Positions 1 through 10,400 of a stretch of 31,177 bases of DNA are shown here, in pieces. Below the pieces are notes generated by a model that saw only the letters and a list, made by a program, of their open reading frames with translations, was not told the DNA's origin and searched no databases. This stretch comes from Hypsibius dujardini. Lineage: Eukaryota > Tardigrada > Eutardigrada > Parachela > Hypsibiidae. The stretch covers positions 1-31,177 of the forward strand of contig LRSR01014634.1 of NCBI GenBank assembly GCA_001579985.1, in the 5' to 3' direction. Positions within the stretch are counted from its first letter, which is position 1. Each line of letters opens with the position of its first letter. Both the position numbers and the translations under genes were made by a program.

Positions 1-218
1 CGCAAAATATCATCTCCCGTGCGAGTTCGCGTTGTTAGCGTAAAGTCACGTTGAAATCACCCGAGAAATGTTGTTGTTATGTATATGCCGATTTTGATCA
101 AATAAAGCCGTCAAATATCTGAGCTATTACTATACCTTTGAAACCATGCCCACTAGCGGTCACTCATGTCTTTTCTCCCTCAATATGGTCATACAAGTTA
201 CATTACGTTACATCCCTT
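1..218. other. Intergenic sequence, no gene recognised
   Basis: AT-rich sequence without a convincing open frame. The frames reading through here continue into the degenerate repeat that begins at 219. I see no RNA gene or promoter I could defend. Confidence 0.5.
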
Positions 219-771
219 CACTGTGTATTGGGACACGTCGGAACACATCCGGGGGCTGAGCCCGCGAAGTATTGGACTCGTCACAAGACGTGGACAGCGG
301 GCCCACTGTGCCACATCCAGGTTCGCAGTTTTCGGCAGTGTCACTCCTGCATTCGTTATTTCAAGATCGCCCAGTCATTTTTTTTAAATCTTCCAGGAAA
401 ATATTTCCAAGTAAGTAAACAAATGACGTGCTATGTGGTGCAAACTACGGAAAGAGTTATTGTGCACAATTCGGTTGGATTTTTAGATATTTCGCGGTTT
501 GCGGCGGTTAAAAAATGCAAAACCGCAACCGCATTACACCGCACCGCCGCAAACCGCGCGGCAGTGCGGTGCGGTCTGCGGTGCGGTTTGCACACCTCTA
601 AGTCATAGTTATGCAGTCGCAGTCGGGTAATTGTTTTGACCATGGCTTGCCCCGACGGAAATGAATTGATGGGGAGATGTTTCAATCGTAATAACGGAGT
701 TGGCAACATGTTTTGCTGCCTCTAATAGTTCAGTCTAAGCGATGTTCATGTCTGTCGGCAAAATCGAAGCT
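219..771 (+). repeat. Degenerate interspersed repeat, copy 1 (RNase-H-like relic)
   Basis: Two blocks of this stretch (219-345 and 600-771) recur in the same order and orientation at 4327-4458 and 4883-5050, with many substitutions and indels, so both are old copies of one element. One plus-strand frame of the first block reads HCVLGHVGTHPGAEPAKYW, which resembles the WVPGHxGxxGNExAD motif of the RNase H domain found in some non-LTR and LTR retrotransposons, although the acidic catalytic residue is not preserved. The 254 bp between the two blocks differ from copy 2 and include a GC-rich insertion (about 490-600). The retroelement origin is inferred from that one motif and is tentative; the repeat relationship is directly visible. 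Confidence 0.6.
490..600. mobile_element. hAT-like end with GCGGT subterminal repeats, nested in repeat copy 1
   Basis: The segment is packed with GCGGTTTGCGG and GTGCGGT motifs in both orientations and ends in GGTTTGCACACCTCTA. Read on the minus strand, that end is TAGAGGTGTGCAAACC, which resembles hAT-superfamily terminal repeats (TAGRGGTGTGCAAA type). It is absent from the other copy of the host repeat (4327-5050), which supports an insertion. The left boundary and the 8-bp target duplication could not be found, so it may be a solo or truncated end. Confidence 0.45.
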
Positions 772-1668
772 ATTCCTACACCACAATGCTGCGCAAATAA
801 TTCCGCGTTTACACCACTGACCGTTTATCCTTCCGCCGAACCGTGTTGCAGCGGTGCCACGCACCGTCTCTGTGCACTCAGGGACATTGACTGTCATTGT
901 CCGAGATCTGCCAGGGTTATTTGCGGTACTGTGACCCTCGCAAGAGCAAGTTACTGCAATAGACTGAATTGCTTCGCGCGACTAATGTCCTATAATGCGT
1001 CCTAATAAATCTTCTTGCACATCTTCATTGAAAGCTAGAACGATTTTCGAAATCATATGCGAGTGGGAAATTAAGGTATTACCGCTGTCGTCAGAATGTC
1101 AATAAGGCCAATTTTGCGATCTGGTAGTGGACGTTAACGGGTTCTAGGGAAAAGCGGAAATTTGATAAGTAAATGATGGTTTATTGCAAACGACCATCCC
1201 ACAGGGTAGCAGTAAGATTGGACTATCCAATGATGTGGAGCTCCACAGCGCGCGTTTAGTTTGTGATAGGTCATACAGTTGACATGAAAAAAAGAACTGG
1301 TAGAAAAAGGCAAATATAAATGGCAATGTTTTTATAATTAATTTTGAAATATGACAAAAAGCTAGACCGCAGTACTTTTTCTTAATAAATGCTCAAAACT
1401 GTTTGACATATTCTAAAAGTCAGTCCATCTTATGTTTGCTTAGTGTATCTACATATATTTCTGTATGCACTAGTCTGCGGGAGGCTTTGAAGTGTAACTC
1501 TAAACTTTACATGATACAATGATGAGTATTACCGGGATTTAACTAAACAGTTTGATTCTGGACATTTAGGTCATCTTTTTAATCAGTAATGCAAAGGAGA
1601 GCATGACCGACGGTTTATTTATTATGTGCTATGTTCTCTAATGCAACAATTAGTCGACGTGCTATATG
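772..1668. other. Intergenic stretch, no gene recognised
   Basis: Open frames here (for example a cysteine-rich one at 742-1005 on the plus strand) are short, start inside the repeat and lack splice signals or family motifs. Base composition is AT-rich with short homopolymer runs. I see no supportable feature. Confidence 0.4.
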
Positions 1669-1855
1669 GTGACATTGAAAACGCCCTCTATTTACCACCG
1701 CGAAAGAGTTTTTCGTTCTTTAAAAGTTGGGTGAAGATCGTACGCTATTTGTTTTACAGAATTAAACAGAACTAACTTGTGTGCATCTGTTAAAATTAAA
1801 AACAGTGCAAGATTTCGTGTTGGAGAGTTGCAAAATTCCCTTGTGAGTAAGTACA
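1669..1855 (+). repeat. 185-bp dispersed repeat, copy 1 of 3
   Basis: Begins with a block reading TGACATTGAAAACGCCCTC, then TACCACCGCGAAAGAG, and ends with a second block containing GATTTCGTGTTGGAGAG about 140 bp later. The same two blocks in the same order lie at 24343-24535, and in reverse complement at 23611-23775. The spacing is conserved while the middle is AT-rich and diverged, which suggests a short non-autonomous element (SINE or MITE) rather than chance. I saw no clear poly-A tail or terminal inverted repeat. Confidence 0.65.
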
Positions 1856-2098
1856 TTATAGAATGTGAGGGTAGATAGAAATTGGTGAACTAGATAGATA
1901 GACTATACTATTAGTAAATGGTGAGTAACACCCAACAACATATTCAAGGCAAGTTGTCTTGAATGACATCGACGTTGCGTAAAGGCTGAGAACTATATTT
2001 GTGGAGCACTTTATAAATGTTGAGTCTGAAATGCGTCGAGGTGGTCTTTTGTTTTTCAGGCATCGTAGCCGTTTCCGGCGCTGCCGCTGTTGGTGGCG

Positions 2099-2351
2099 TT
2101 ACTTCCGCCGCTTTCCGGGACTCCGATGTGGAGTTTTCCTAGAATTATTTTTGGAGCGGGTGGAGGCACTACAGTCTCGATGGGCCACGATGGATACAGC
2201 TGCTGATCTATCCGTTTGACGGTACTTTGTTAGATCTCTTTCCCGCAGAGGGATGCAAATTCTGCTCCTGTTAACGTGGCCCTCTCACGGTGCGCCAATA
2301 GATGCGACGAAGTTCCTTTCCGTAGTCTGCGTTCATGACCAGAAAAATAAT
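2099..2351 (-). CDS. Orphan terminal exon(s) of a rhodopsin-like GPCR
   Basis: On the minus strand a good acceptor (CCCCTTTGCAG) is followed at 2351 by a frame reading IIFLVMNADYGKELRRI, then YWRTVRGPR and a stop at 2271-2273. This is the usual look of the end of TM7 and helix 8 in class A receptors, where NPxxY is followed by xMNxxFRxxLRRI; the NP would lie at the end of the preceding exon, with phase 0. A GTGAGA donor after TyrTrpArgThr (2289) could instead join to a phase-0 exon at 2224-2099 that encodes a basic serine-rich tail ending GKRRK. I found no upstream transmembrane exons between 2,352 and about 7,000, so this is either the end of a gene with a very long intron or a relic. Expression cannot be judged. 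Confidence 0.45.
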
Positions 2352-2442
2352 CTGCAAAGGGGCAAACCATTAACAAATTCCCTCATTGTCTGATTTATTA
2401 TAGGCCTGTGATATCCTAATCAATAAAGATTGCCTGCATAAC

Positions 2443-2613
2443 TGACAAAGAAAAAAACAATTTTTAAAGTAGCTAAAACCAAATTTTAATACAAGAAATA
2501 TAAATGCTCTTTTTGCGAACAATTAGGTATATACATTTATATTATTTTTTTTATTTTTATTTCTTATATTAAAATCTGGCTTTAGCTACTTTAAAAATTG
2601 TATTTTTGTTTGT
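2443..2613. mobile_element. Short palindromic MITE-like element
   Basis: Two arms of about 58 nt are imperfect reverse complements: the left arm (2443-2502) contains CAATTTTTAAAGTAGCTAAA and the right arm (2555-2613) contains TTTAGCTACTTTAAAAATTG. They flank a short AT-rich loop, so the 171-bp unit would fold into one long hairpin. This is typical of miniature inverted-repeat elements. No coding sequence is present and the target duplication was not resolved. Confidence 0.65.
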
Positions 2614-3807
2614 CCAATTTTGTTTAAAAATGTTGCCTAAAAAATACTGTATTCTTACTTCACTGCACTGTACTTGAGTACACCATGAGCACAGCACAAG
2701 CGCTAAGCACACGAGCACAGCATATTTGTTGCAATACGGTGACTATTGCAATGTACGTGCGCCAATTGAGATCTTCCCGAATTAATCCCCGTTGAACGGA
2801 GAACTCTTTGCCGCAAAGCATATTTTATGAAATCACTTTAGGGGACACGGTAGTCAAGAAAAAAGTTCGGTCGCAATCGGAAAGTTGCACTGGTAATAGT
2901 TCCCTCGGCAGTTGAAAAAATATAACTATGAGTGGAAGTAGAGATCTTTTTATCTGTTGCCTCTTGTGCCGAACCACATGTACAGTCAGCCCCAAGAAGA
3001 ACTCTGCTTGCACAACACAGGCTGTTTGCGCATAGAGAGAGATGAGGTGCGACAGGTGTAGCAATAAAATATCTTCGATATCAAGAGACGCAAGTAATTG
3101 AACCAAGTGGCCCACCAAAAATTGGCTTATCTCGCGATCTCAAAAAACAAATAGCAATTTACCTGTGTATAGGACTGCTACCACTGATGACTTAACCGCA
3201 GGGAAACTGCGCAAAGTAGCCGAATTCGAAATCTTCTCAGTTGTTTTTGCAGCTTTTCATGACTGTGCTTTTTTCTGCCGTTGCAATTGATTGGCTTGAT
3301 TTAGTAAAAGTTGTTCGTCAATTGTCCTGATTGGTTGTCAGAAACGGTGCAATTTAGGGCGGAGTTTTCGGTTTGTCTGAACAGCAAAAGTCACGTGAGC
3401 AGAGTTCTTCTTGGGGCTGACTGTATGCATGGACTTTAAACCAAACGTTTATGAAGAGAAAGATGAAATTGTCGCATGGAAAGCCGAACAAATCATGTTG
3501 ACAAAACAGCAGTGAAAAGCTGAAAACAGCTGTCTTTTCCCGACCGAACAACACCTTTCTACATGCGATGCACAATACTACGCTTTGGCAAAGCGAGCGA
3601 ACTACGAATTTGCTGCAGGTATAGTGTATTTTAAAATTATGTAACTTTAATGCAACATCAGCTGAACACCTTCGTCCCACGCGAAAATTAATGTTTTACG
3701 CTGACATCATTCTGGTTGTACTTGTTCGAGTTACATAGCACGTCACAGTGGTGTAAGGTAATTCACACTAAGCAACGTCGAGGTCTTACACCCTCTAACA
3801 TACAAAG
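2614..3807. other. Intergenic region with a 26-bp inverted repeat
   Basis: No gene recognised. A perfect 26-nt inverted repeat lies at 2985-3010 and 3399-3424 (core CAGTCAGCCCCAAGAAGAAC and its complement), about 390 bp apart. It may be the ends of a decayed element or two independent insertions. The open frames on the minus strand at 2825-3118 and 3354-3680 carry no family motif and partly consist of this repeat. Confidence 0.45.
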
Positions 3808-4149
3808 GTTAAACCAGCGCACTCTTCCGGAATCACCCAAGAATGGCTTCAAAATTTCGGGATCAAGTTCATTCCGAAAGAGCACTGGATGAGTAATAGC
3901 CCTGACCTGACCCCCATGGATTTTTATGTGAATGGTCTGTTTAAGTAGAAATTGTTTGACCACGCTGCCACTAAAGTGGCAGGTTAGAAACGGGTTATGC
4001 GAAAGGTGTCGTCGAATTTAGACCGAAGTAAAATTAATAACGCTTTGCGATCCTGGCCGAAACGTGTTAAACTTATGATAGAGAGGCAGGGGCTTCAAAT
4101 CAAGCATGTTTTGAAAAATTCGAAGTGGAATTACGCGGGAATTAATTAA
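3808..4149 (+). pseudogene. Dead mariner/Tc1-superfamily transposase, C-terminal part
   Basis: One continuous plus-strand frame reads VKPAHSSGITQEWLQNF, then NSPDLTPMDFYVNG, then ALRSWPKRVKLMIERQG, ending at TAA 4147-4149. The block around PAH...TQEWL and NSPDLxPxDF is the hallmark of the second catalytic aspartate and C-terminal region of IS630/Tc1/mariner transposases. In-frame TAG codons at 3946-3948 and 3985-3987 break the protein, and the N-terminal DNA-binding domain and first catalytic aspartate were not found upstream. The frame itself has not shifted, so inactivation is by point mutation plus 5' truncation. The residual peptide would be about 110 codons, against roughly 340 for an intact family member. 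Confidence 0.8.
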
Positions 4150-4326
4150 AAACTGAGCACCATCAAGTGGTTTAACCTCTGTAAATGCTAAAATAGGATA
4201 ACAAGAATTGTTCAAAAAAAGATTGTTCTTTTATCAGTAGACCGTTCAATAAAGGAACAGCTTTAGTCGTTGAGCATCAGTAAACAGTACCAGCATCGAA
4301 CATAGAAAACCTTCTCAGCTCCCGGT

Positions 4327-5050
4327 CACTGTGTATTGGGACACGTCGAAACACATCCAGGGGCCGAATCCGCAAAGCATTGGACTTTGTGACAAGATGT
4401 AAACAGCGGACCCACTGTGCCACATCCAGGTTCACAGTTTGCAGCAATGTAACTCATAGGCAAGAACAGAACCAACATCAATAAGATAAGAGATGGAAAT
4501 GATTTCCTCTGTGGGAAAAAAACAAACAAGAATAAATCTGTCAGCTGACCAAAATATGTGCAGATGTCTAGTTGACTGTGTCTATAAAGAATGCTTAACC
4601 TTAATTTATATTCAATCGTGAAAAAAGATTCTCTGTATTGCAAAGAACTAGCTAGAAATTAAGTAGAAACGCGCCCGGATTTACAGGATTTTCGTATGTA
4701 ACAATTATCCGGTTGTGATGAAGGTTCTGGAAGAAACGCGTAAAAACTCGCGCCCATGAACTTCATATGGAAACGGTAGAAAGCGGTAGTCCGTTTGGAA
4801 ATAAAGGTGTGTATTTTCCGCAAAACATATAATTGCGTTTAGATTTTACGGCGCTGGGTTATCGAGCAACACTCGTGCTGCGCAGTCATAATTACGCAGT
4901 TGCAGTCGAGTTTTGACTGTGGCTTGTGCACCGACCAAAATGAATCGGTGGGGGAAATGTATTAATCGTAATAACGAAATTCGCAACATGTTTTGCTGCC
5001 ATTAAAAGCGTACTCAAAGCAACGTTCATGTCTTTCGGAAAAATAAACCA
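4327..5050 (+). repeat. Degenerate interspersed repeat, copy 2
   Basis: Second copy of the element at 219-771, same orientation. Block 1 (4327-4458) encodes the same HCVLGHV peptide but is interrupted by a TGA soon after. Block 2 (4883-5050) contains CGTAATAACGAAATTCGCAA, close to the matching part of copy 1. It lacks the GCGGT-rich insertion of copy 1 and carries different sequence in the middle. Confidence 0.6.
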
Positions 5051-5925
5051 GCGTCGAGTTGAGGTCTGGAGTGCGGGGACCCAACTTTTTCAAACAAAAT
5101 GTGGCAAGACAAATCTTTTCTAAAAATGTGTTTCAGGCACGAATGCTTTTGAATTATTTTGACGATCATTTTAAAAGGGAAAAAAGTCAAAATCATGAGA
5201 GACACGACAAATTTCTCTTTGTTTCGGCGGTGTCTCTGACGCAATCGAAATTTCAGGGGGCACAATGCCATGGTGCCCCGCCCCCGCCATTCACAAAATC
5301 TACCCTGTGGCAGTGGCTGTAGCGTCGTATCAATCGTAAAACTCTACCACTGTCGGCGCTACCCTGGGATGGTCATTATATTGAGGCTCCGAAAACCAGG
5401 CAGTATTACTTGATTTCTCAACAGTTGATCAAATTAATCAATCCAACATGTAACTAACCAACTACACCGACTACATGGACTAAGCAACGGACTACATGAT
5501 CAGTTGTTTTCGGATGATTCAGTCATTAACCGCAATTTTTTTTAACCTTATTGACATTCCCAAACTCAACTTGAGAATATATCTCGAAGATGAGTCTGAC
5601 CGTTGGTCAAGGCGTGTTCGAAACACGTAAACGCTCTTGCTAAATTTTACTGCGCATGAGGTTGTAATTCTCTTTCCGAAAGCTCTTGTAGAACTCCAAT
5701 CAAAGGGTGCTTTTGCGCAATCAGCTCAATCAAAAGAGCTGATTGATTGCAATAAAAGGAGGACCGTCGGAACTATTTACTGAAGGGTCCAAGATTCAGC
5801 ACCAGTTGATTGGAATTCGACAATAATTCCTTTCTACCTACTATTTTCAGATGCAGCGTAAAATATTCTGCTTTACCGGCAGTCAAGACATAAAGTATCG
5901 ATTGACATTACATATTTAAGAGGCC
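5051..5925. other. Intergenic stretch with a small hairpin
   Basis: The open frames on both strands at 5026-5322 overlap each other and have no recognisable motif. A short hairpin lies at 5717-5746 (CAATCAGCTC ... GAGCTGATTG), followed at once by AATAAAA. It could be a 3' end signal of something unseen or chance. No gene supported. Confidence 0.35.
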
Positions 5926-6126
5926 TCACAATATGTCAAGTAATCTCACGATGGACAGGGCTACCGAACATCTGTAGATCATAAATGGATTTGATATAGC
6001 GGAACAGTAATCCGGAGGGAACATTTCATGTGCAATTTGGATAATAATTTTCCGGACACGAAAGGGCACATGCCACTGGCTACAAGCAGTGCCGGTGACT
6101 GTCTTTTCTATCCCTGAACCATCCAT
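5926..6126 (-). pseudogene. Possible GPCR TM7 relic
   Basis: A 66-codon minus-strand frame contains YCSAISNPFMIYRC, which resembles the end of TM7 in rhodopsin-like receptors (SxxNPxxxY-type spacing, one residue longer than NPxxY). The sequence upstream in the frame has no clear TM6 CWxP motif. It may be an exon, a relic or chance; the case rests on this one motif. Confidence 0.25.
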
Positions 6127-6374
6127 TTCTATATCAAGGGATTTGGAAAGAAAACTCTCACTCTTCCCGCAGATTCTACCAATTTTTATCTCTTCCTGTC
6201 GTAAGTAATCTGAATAGTTGCTCGAAGTGATTAACGATCAGCCAACCAGGGAAGCAAACGCTTTCGAACCGGTTGAAGCTTTCCGCCAAATTTGCCACTA
6301 GAAATTTAGCAATTGTGTGTTTTACCACAGACTCTATCTATGAGGGTTCAGCACAACAGTCGAGAATCTCCACG

Positions 6375-6615
6375 ATGAACAATAATTCTTCTGTTCCTTC
6401 ACTGACAGCCTCAAATTCCACAACAATCCACCGTTTATTCAGAGAAATGTACATCGCGAGCTACGCAGGCGTGGGAATTACCAGCCTGGCCGGAATGTCC
6501 AACAAACACTGTCAAGTTTGGAATGACAGTTGCCCTGATCTCTTTCGCCTACACCTTGGCCTGATTTTTGCCGCTGTTCATCACCAGTGTTATGTATACG
6601 GCTGAATCAGTATAG
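6375..6615 (+). pseudogene. Possible GPCR fragment with frameshift and stop
   Basis: A plus-strand ATG at 6375 starts MNNNSSVPSLTASNSTTI, an Asn/Ser/Thr-rich segment like the glycosylated N-termini of small GPCRs. Further on, a different frame reads GMTVALISFAYTLA, stop (6562-6564), FLPLFITSVMYT, a hydrophobic helix-like stretch of the sort seen in receptor TM segments. The frame change and stop point to decay if it was ever a receptor. Homology is not certain. Confidence 0.25.
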
Positions 6616-7481
6616 CATAGAGATAGTATAGAGTATAGTAGATCGCTATAAACGTAAAGCTTTGAAAACAGCCTCAAAATAAAGTGGACAGGTGGTACAT
6701 TCAGATATTTTGAAGAAAATTCGAGTGTGAACATGCTTCATTTTCCTGTGAGTGGATACGGAAGTTCGTGCGCACATCACGGCCCTTTCGTTCCGGGGAT
6801 GAGAAACACTCGACAATCGTTCCGCTACGAGACAACATGCAATTAGTTAATATGTTAACGAACCAGTTGAACGCCCTGTCCGCTCCATTCAACGAGGGCT
6901 CATAGCAGTATCAAGGCTAAACGGATGAAACTGAACTTTTCTCCATGAGGCGATAAACTCATGACTTCCCTTAGGTGCGAACTGGGCGCAACTTTTCTTG
7001 CTACGAATTATATACACCTTTGCTGTGCACATACGTCACAAATCGCGTGATCCATGCATGCTGTGCTTGAGCACTCATAAGGCAGGCACTAATGACAACC
7101 AACCATCCTGTTATGATGGCATGCAGGAATTTTTGCCCAGCGGCGTTAGACGTATATTTTGTTCAAGACCTCTACCGTCGAGTGTGGCTAATCTGTATGA
7201 TGAAGGCAGAGGTGCAAGAGGCGAAAATGATTAGGCGAGCCCACATCAATATTTCTAACATATTTCCGCATAACATGAAACCCCTCAAGAAACAAGGACC
7301 ATCACGCGGAATATTCTTGGATTTAGCTTAGCGACTTCTATGCGCAGCTAAAACGGTTTGCCTAGATCACGTCTTTTGCTGGAAATCGTGCACTTGGTCT
7401 CCTTTTTAACTTTACCAATCGACATAAAAATTATATATTTTCATAGAAAGAATCGAATGAAGTAAATCGCAGTTAATTAAA
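6616..7481. other. Upstream region of the plus-strand receptor; no gene recognised
   Basis: Open frames at 6998-7234 and 7092-7331 overlap and carry no motif. The region must hold the promoter of the receptor gene at 7482. A signal-peptide exon for that gene could also lie here, but I could not identify it with confidence. Confidence 0.35.
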
Positions 7482-10400
7482 ATGGCTAATAATGTGACAT
7501 CGACTGACAATCTTGACTCTAGCGCAACTAGCCAGTGGATTTTGAATGTGCAGATTTTCTCAGTTGTTTTCGCCTATCCCATTTTGCTGGGCAGTTTACC
7601 TTACGTCGGTCCGGCATTCGACACGGCGCGGGAGGAGATTACGCAGCTGCACCCAAAGCTCAATATCTCGCATGATTTTTTGGTCTCCAGCCCTGAGTGT
7701 CGGACTTGCCTCGACTGGTCGCGGGACAGCGAAAATGCCTTGGCGGCTTTTTATTACGGCAAAATAGGAACACGACCACGGGATGTGACACTGTTTCTTG
7801 TTCCCGGTATGGCGATATGTCTTCATAATTAATTGATACTTATTGACATATGCTTAATTTTGTAAATTCTAGGTTGCGATGACATGAACGGTGTGGCACA
7901 GTTTGCAACGCAGCTGGACAAATTCATACTTTCAAGGTTAGTTGTATTTAACGAAAAATTGCGCACAAACCCAACTATACAGACGTGCAGGCGCAAATGT
8001 AGACACTGAGAGATGTACAGACACAAACACAGACACAGACACAGACACAGACACAGACACAGACACAGACACAGACACAGACACAGACACAGACACAGAC
8101 ATGGGCACAAACACAAACATGGATACAGACATGGGCACAGACACAGAAACACCCTACGGGTAATCGCTACGTTGTTTACCAGCCTCAAGCTGTTTCTAGT
8201 CTGGAAAACAGCATTGTATATCTAATATTTACGGCATTTTCGGCCTGGCTGGAAATCCAGCTACAATAGCGCCTAAATATAGGCTGGTGTCTGCCAGATT
8301 CCAGCCTGTCTTGCAGGCCGGAGGCGTGTACAAAATCGGATTTGGCAAAACGATTGCTTTGGGTTCCAAAAGTTGAAACGGCAGTTGGAAAGTTTCGGAT
8401 GTCCATCGCGAGTTAAAAAAACTCCGCTGTCACAACTGTTAAATTTACGATTGCTCACTGCAATCATTTTTTGTGAAGATTCGAAAGGAAAAATTTCTCT
8501 CGTTGAATGGTGTATTTTTGCTGCATTAAAAAAAAACACAGAAACACAGAAAATGTTGCTAACCGGGAAGGCGGAAAAGGAGGAATATGCGAGGGAAGAT
8601 CTGAAAACGATAAGTCCTGACTTGAGTCTCCTCTATTTTTGGTTGGGCTTCACTCGGTTGTTTTGATTGACTCTTATTATTTTAAAATTATCAGCTCCTT
8701 CTTCCTCCGCGTCTTCCAGAAACAAATCAGAGATTATTTCGAGAATATCAGTTTTTTGTTTCGCATTCTTCTCTGTTTGTCTATGCAAAAGGAAGATTTA
8801 AGTTAATTAATTTTTCATTTTGAAATTCAAGTAAATTCATTGAGTGGGAGACTGCGAAAGTGAATTTCTAATTGCTCGCCGGTCGAGCTTCTGATTGCTC
8901 GCCGGTCTAGCTTCTGATTGGTTGAAATAGAACGGAAGACTTGTTTTTTGGACTAGAATCCAGCCTGGAAACCGAGGCTGGAATGCGGCCTCAAATTCAT
9001 GCCCGATTACATAGGAGCTTTTAGCATATTTAACAACGAAATACAGCTTGATTTAGCCAGCCCGGATGAGGCTGAAAATAGGCTGGAAACAGGGAACGAT
9101 TACTCATAGGGCAGACACAGACACAGACAATGCCGTAGTCCGACGCAGACACAAACACAAACACGCAACACAAAGCACCGCCCAGTATGCTCATGACTTT
9201 TATTACCCATTACAGCGTTATCAGTGCCGGAAATATTGCTGATCGTGCGACATGGCCTACCTGGATCACGACCACAATTTTGTCTACATCAACTTTTGCA
9301 AGAACTATCAAAAATATTATTGACCTTTACAGCTGGCGGAATTTAGCCATTGTTTCGCACGCGAACGGAAACAGCTTCGGTCCGGTGTTTGCTACTTATA
9401 TGAACAATCACTTTTCTAACTCGAAATATCAAATATACTTCCATACTATTGAGAGTAGAACAGGCCCTGCAGCATACCAAAATCTCCTGCGGAACATCAG
9501 CGTTTTAAGTCGAGGTCAGTTGGAAACTCTCATCACTCAAATGATCATTTAAAAATATACCACCAGTCCAATCTTTCCTCTTGATTTTAGTGGTATTTTA
9601 TTTCGGAGAAGCGACACAATTACGTCAACTCATGGTAAAACTAAAATGCGAGTTTATCATAAGCACTTTCCAACTCATTTAAATGTATAATTTTAGACGA
9701 CAGCCGGGTTGCAAAATATGACAAATGGTGAATATGTACGTAAACAGAAACTTCAATCACTATTGGAAGCCGGTGAATGCTTTTATCATTAAATTCGTGC
9801 TAATTTTGTAGGTGTATCTAGCCTTTCTGCCCTATCGACATTCCAGTCGCGGTCGCTTCGCGTGGACACCGGTTGAACCGGGAACAGAAAATGTAGAGCT
9901 GAAATACATCCGCATATTGACATTCATAGACACGGCTAAAAAAAGATGAAATAGACACAGACACAACCAGAAATCGAGACGAACTCACACACTCGCTCAA
10001 AGAGAGACAGAATCCCTGTTCACAGTCTGCCAACTTATTTTTTTAATAGGTGGCAAAGGAGGCATTTAAGTCTGTCATCATAATCGAGACTGATCCGTTC
10101 GAATCAAAAGAAAAACAGGATTTATTCCAGTTATGGAAGACGCAGTCACGCGATGTTTATAACTTCACGTACGCCGTCAATGAGTCGGTACTTGTATTTA
10201 TCTGGCTATTCTCACAGTCGAGTAATGGGATAATTTCGCTTCAAGAATGGTTTCGTTTTCTTCGTTGCTATAGCTTAGTCCAAATCCCGCATCGACATAC
10301 TCAGCCATGATGATAATGGCCAAGGTAAATCCTTATCTGGCTATCCGTTCTATTTTACTTCTTTTTTGTCTGTACGTTTGACTGCCTTTCTTCCTGTCCG

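Noticed and set aside
742-1005. Cysteine-rich plus-strand frame that could be taken for a small secreted peptide
   Set aside because: It begins inside the degenerate repeat, has no signal peptide and no regular cysteine spacing.
2001-2219. Plus-strand Arg/Phe-rich frame
   Set aside because: It is antisense to the basic tail exon of the GPCR remnant (2099-2224) and has no motif of its own.
5717-5760. Hairpin followed by AATAAA as a histone-like 3' end
   Set aside because: The stem is not the histone consensus and no coding region precedes it.
7829-8225. Long open frames on both strands over the CAGACA array (Thr-Asp, Ser-Val and Cys-Leu repeats)
   Set aside because: They arise from the hexanucleotide repeat, which has no stop in most frames, and lie inside an intron of receptor A.
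8373-8666. 97-codon plus-strand frame inside the TIR element
   Set aside because: No transposase signature, and it overlaps an equally long minus-strand frame; treated as chance.
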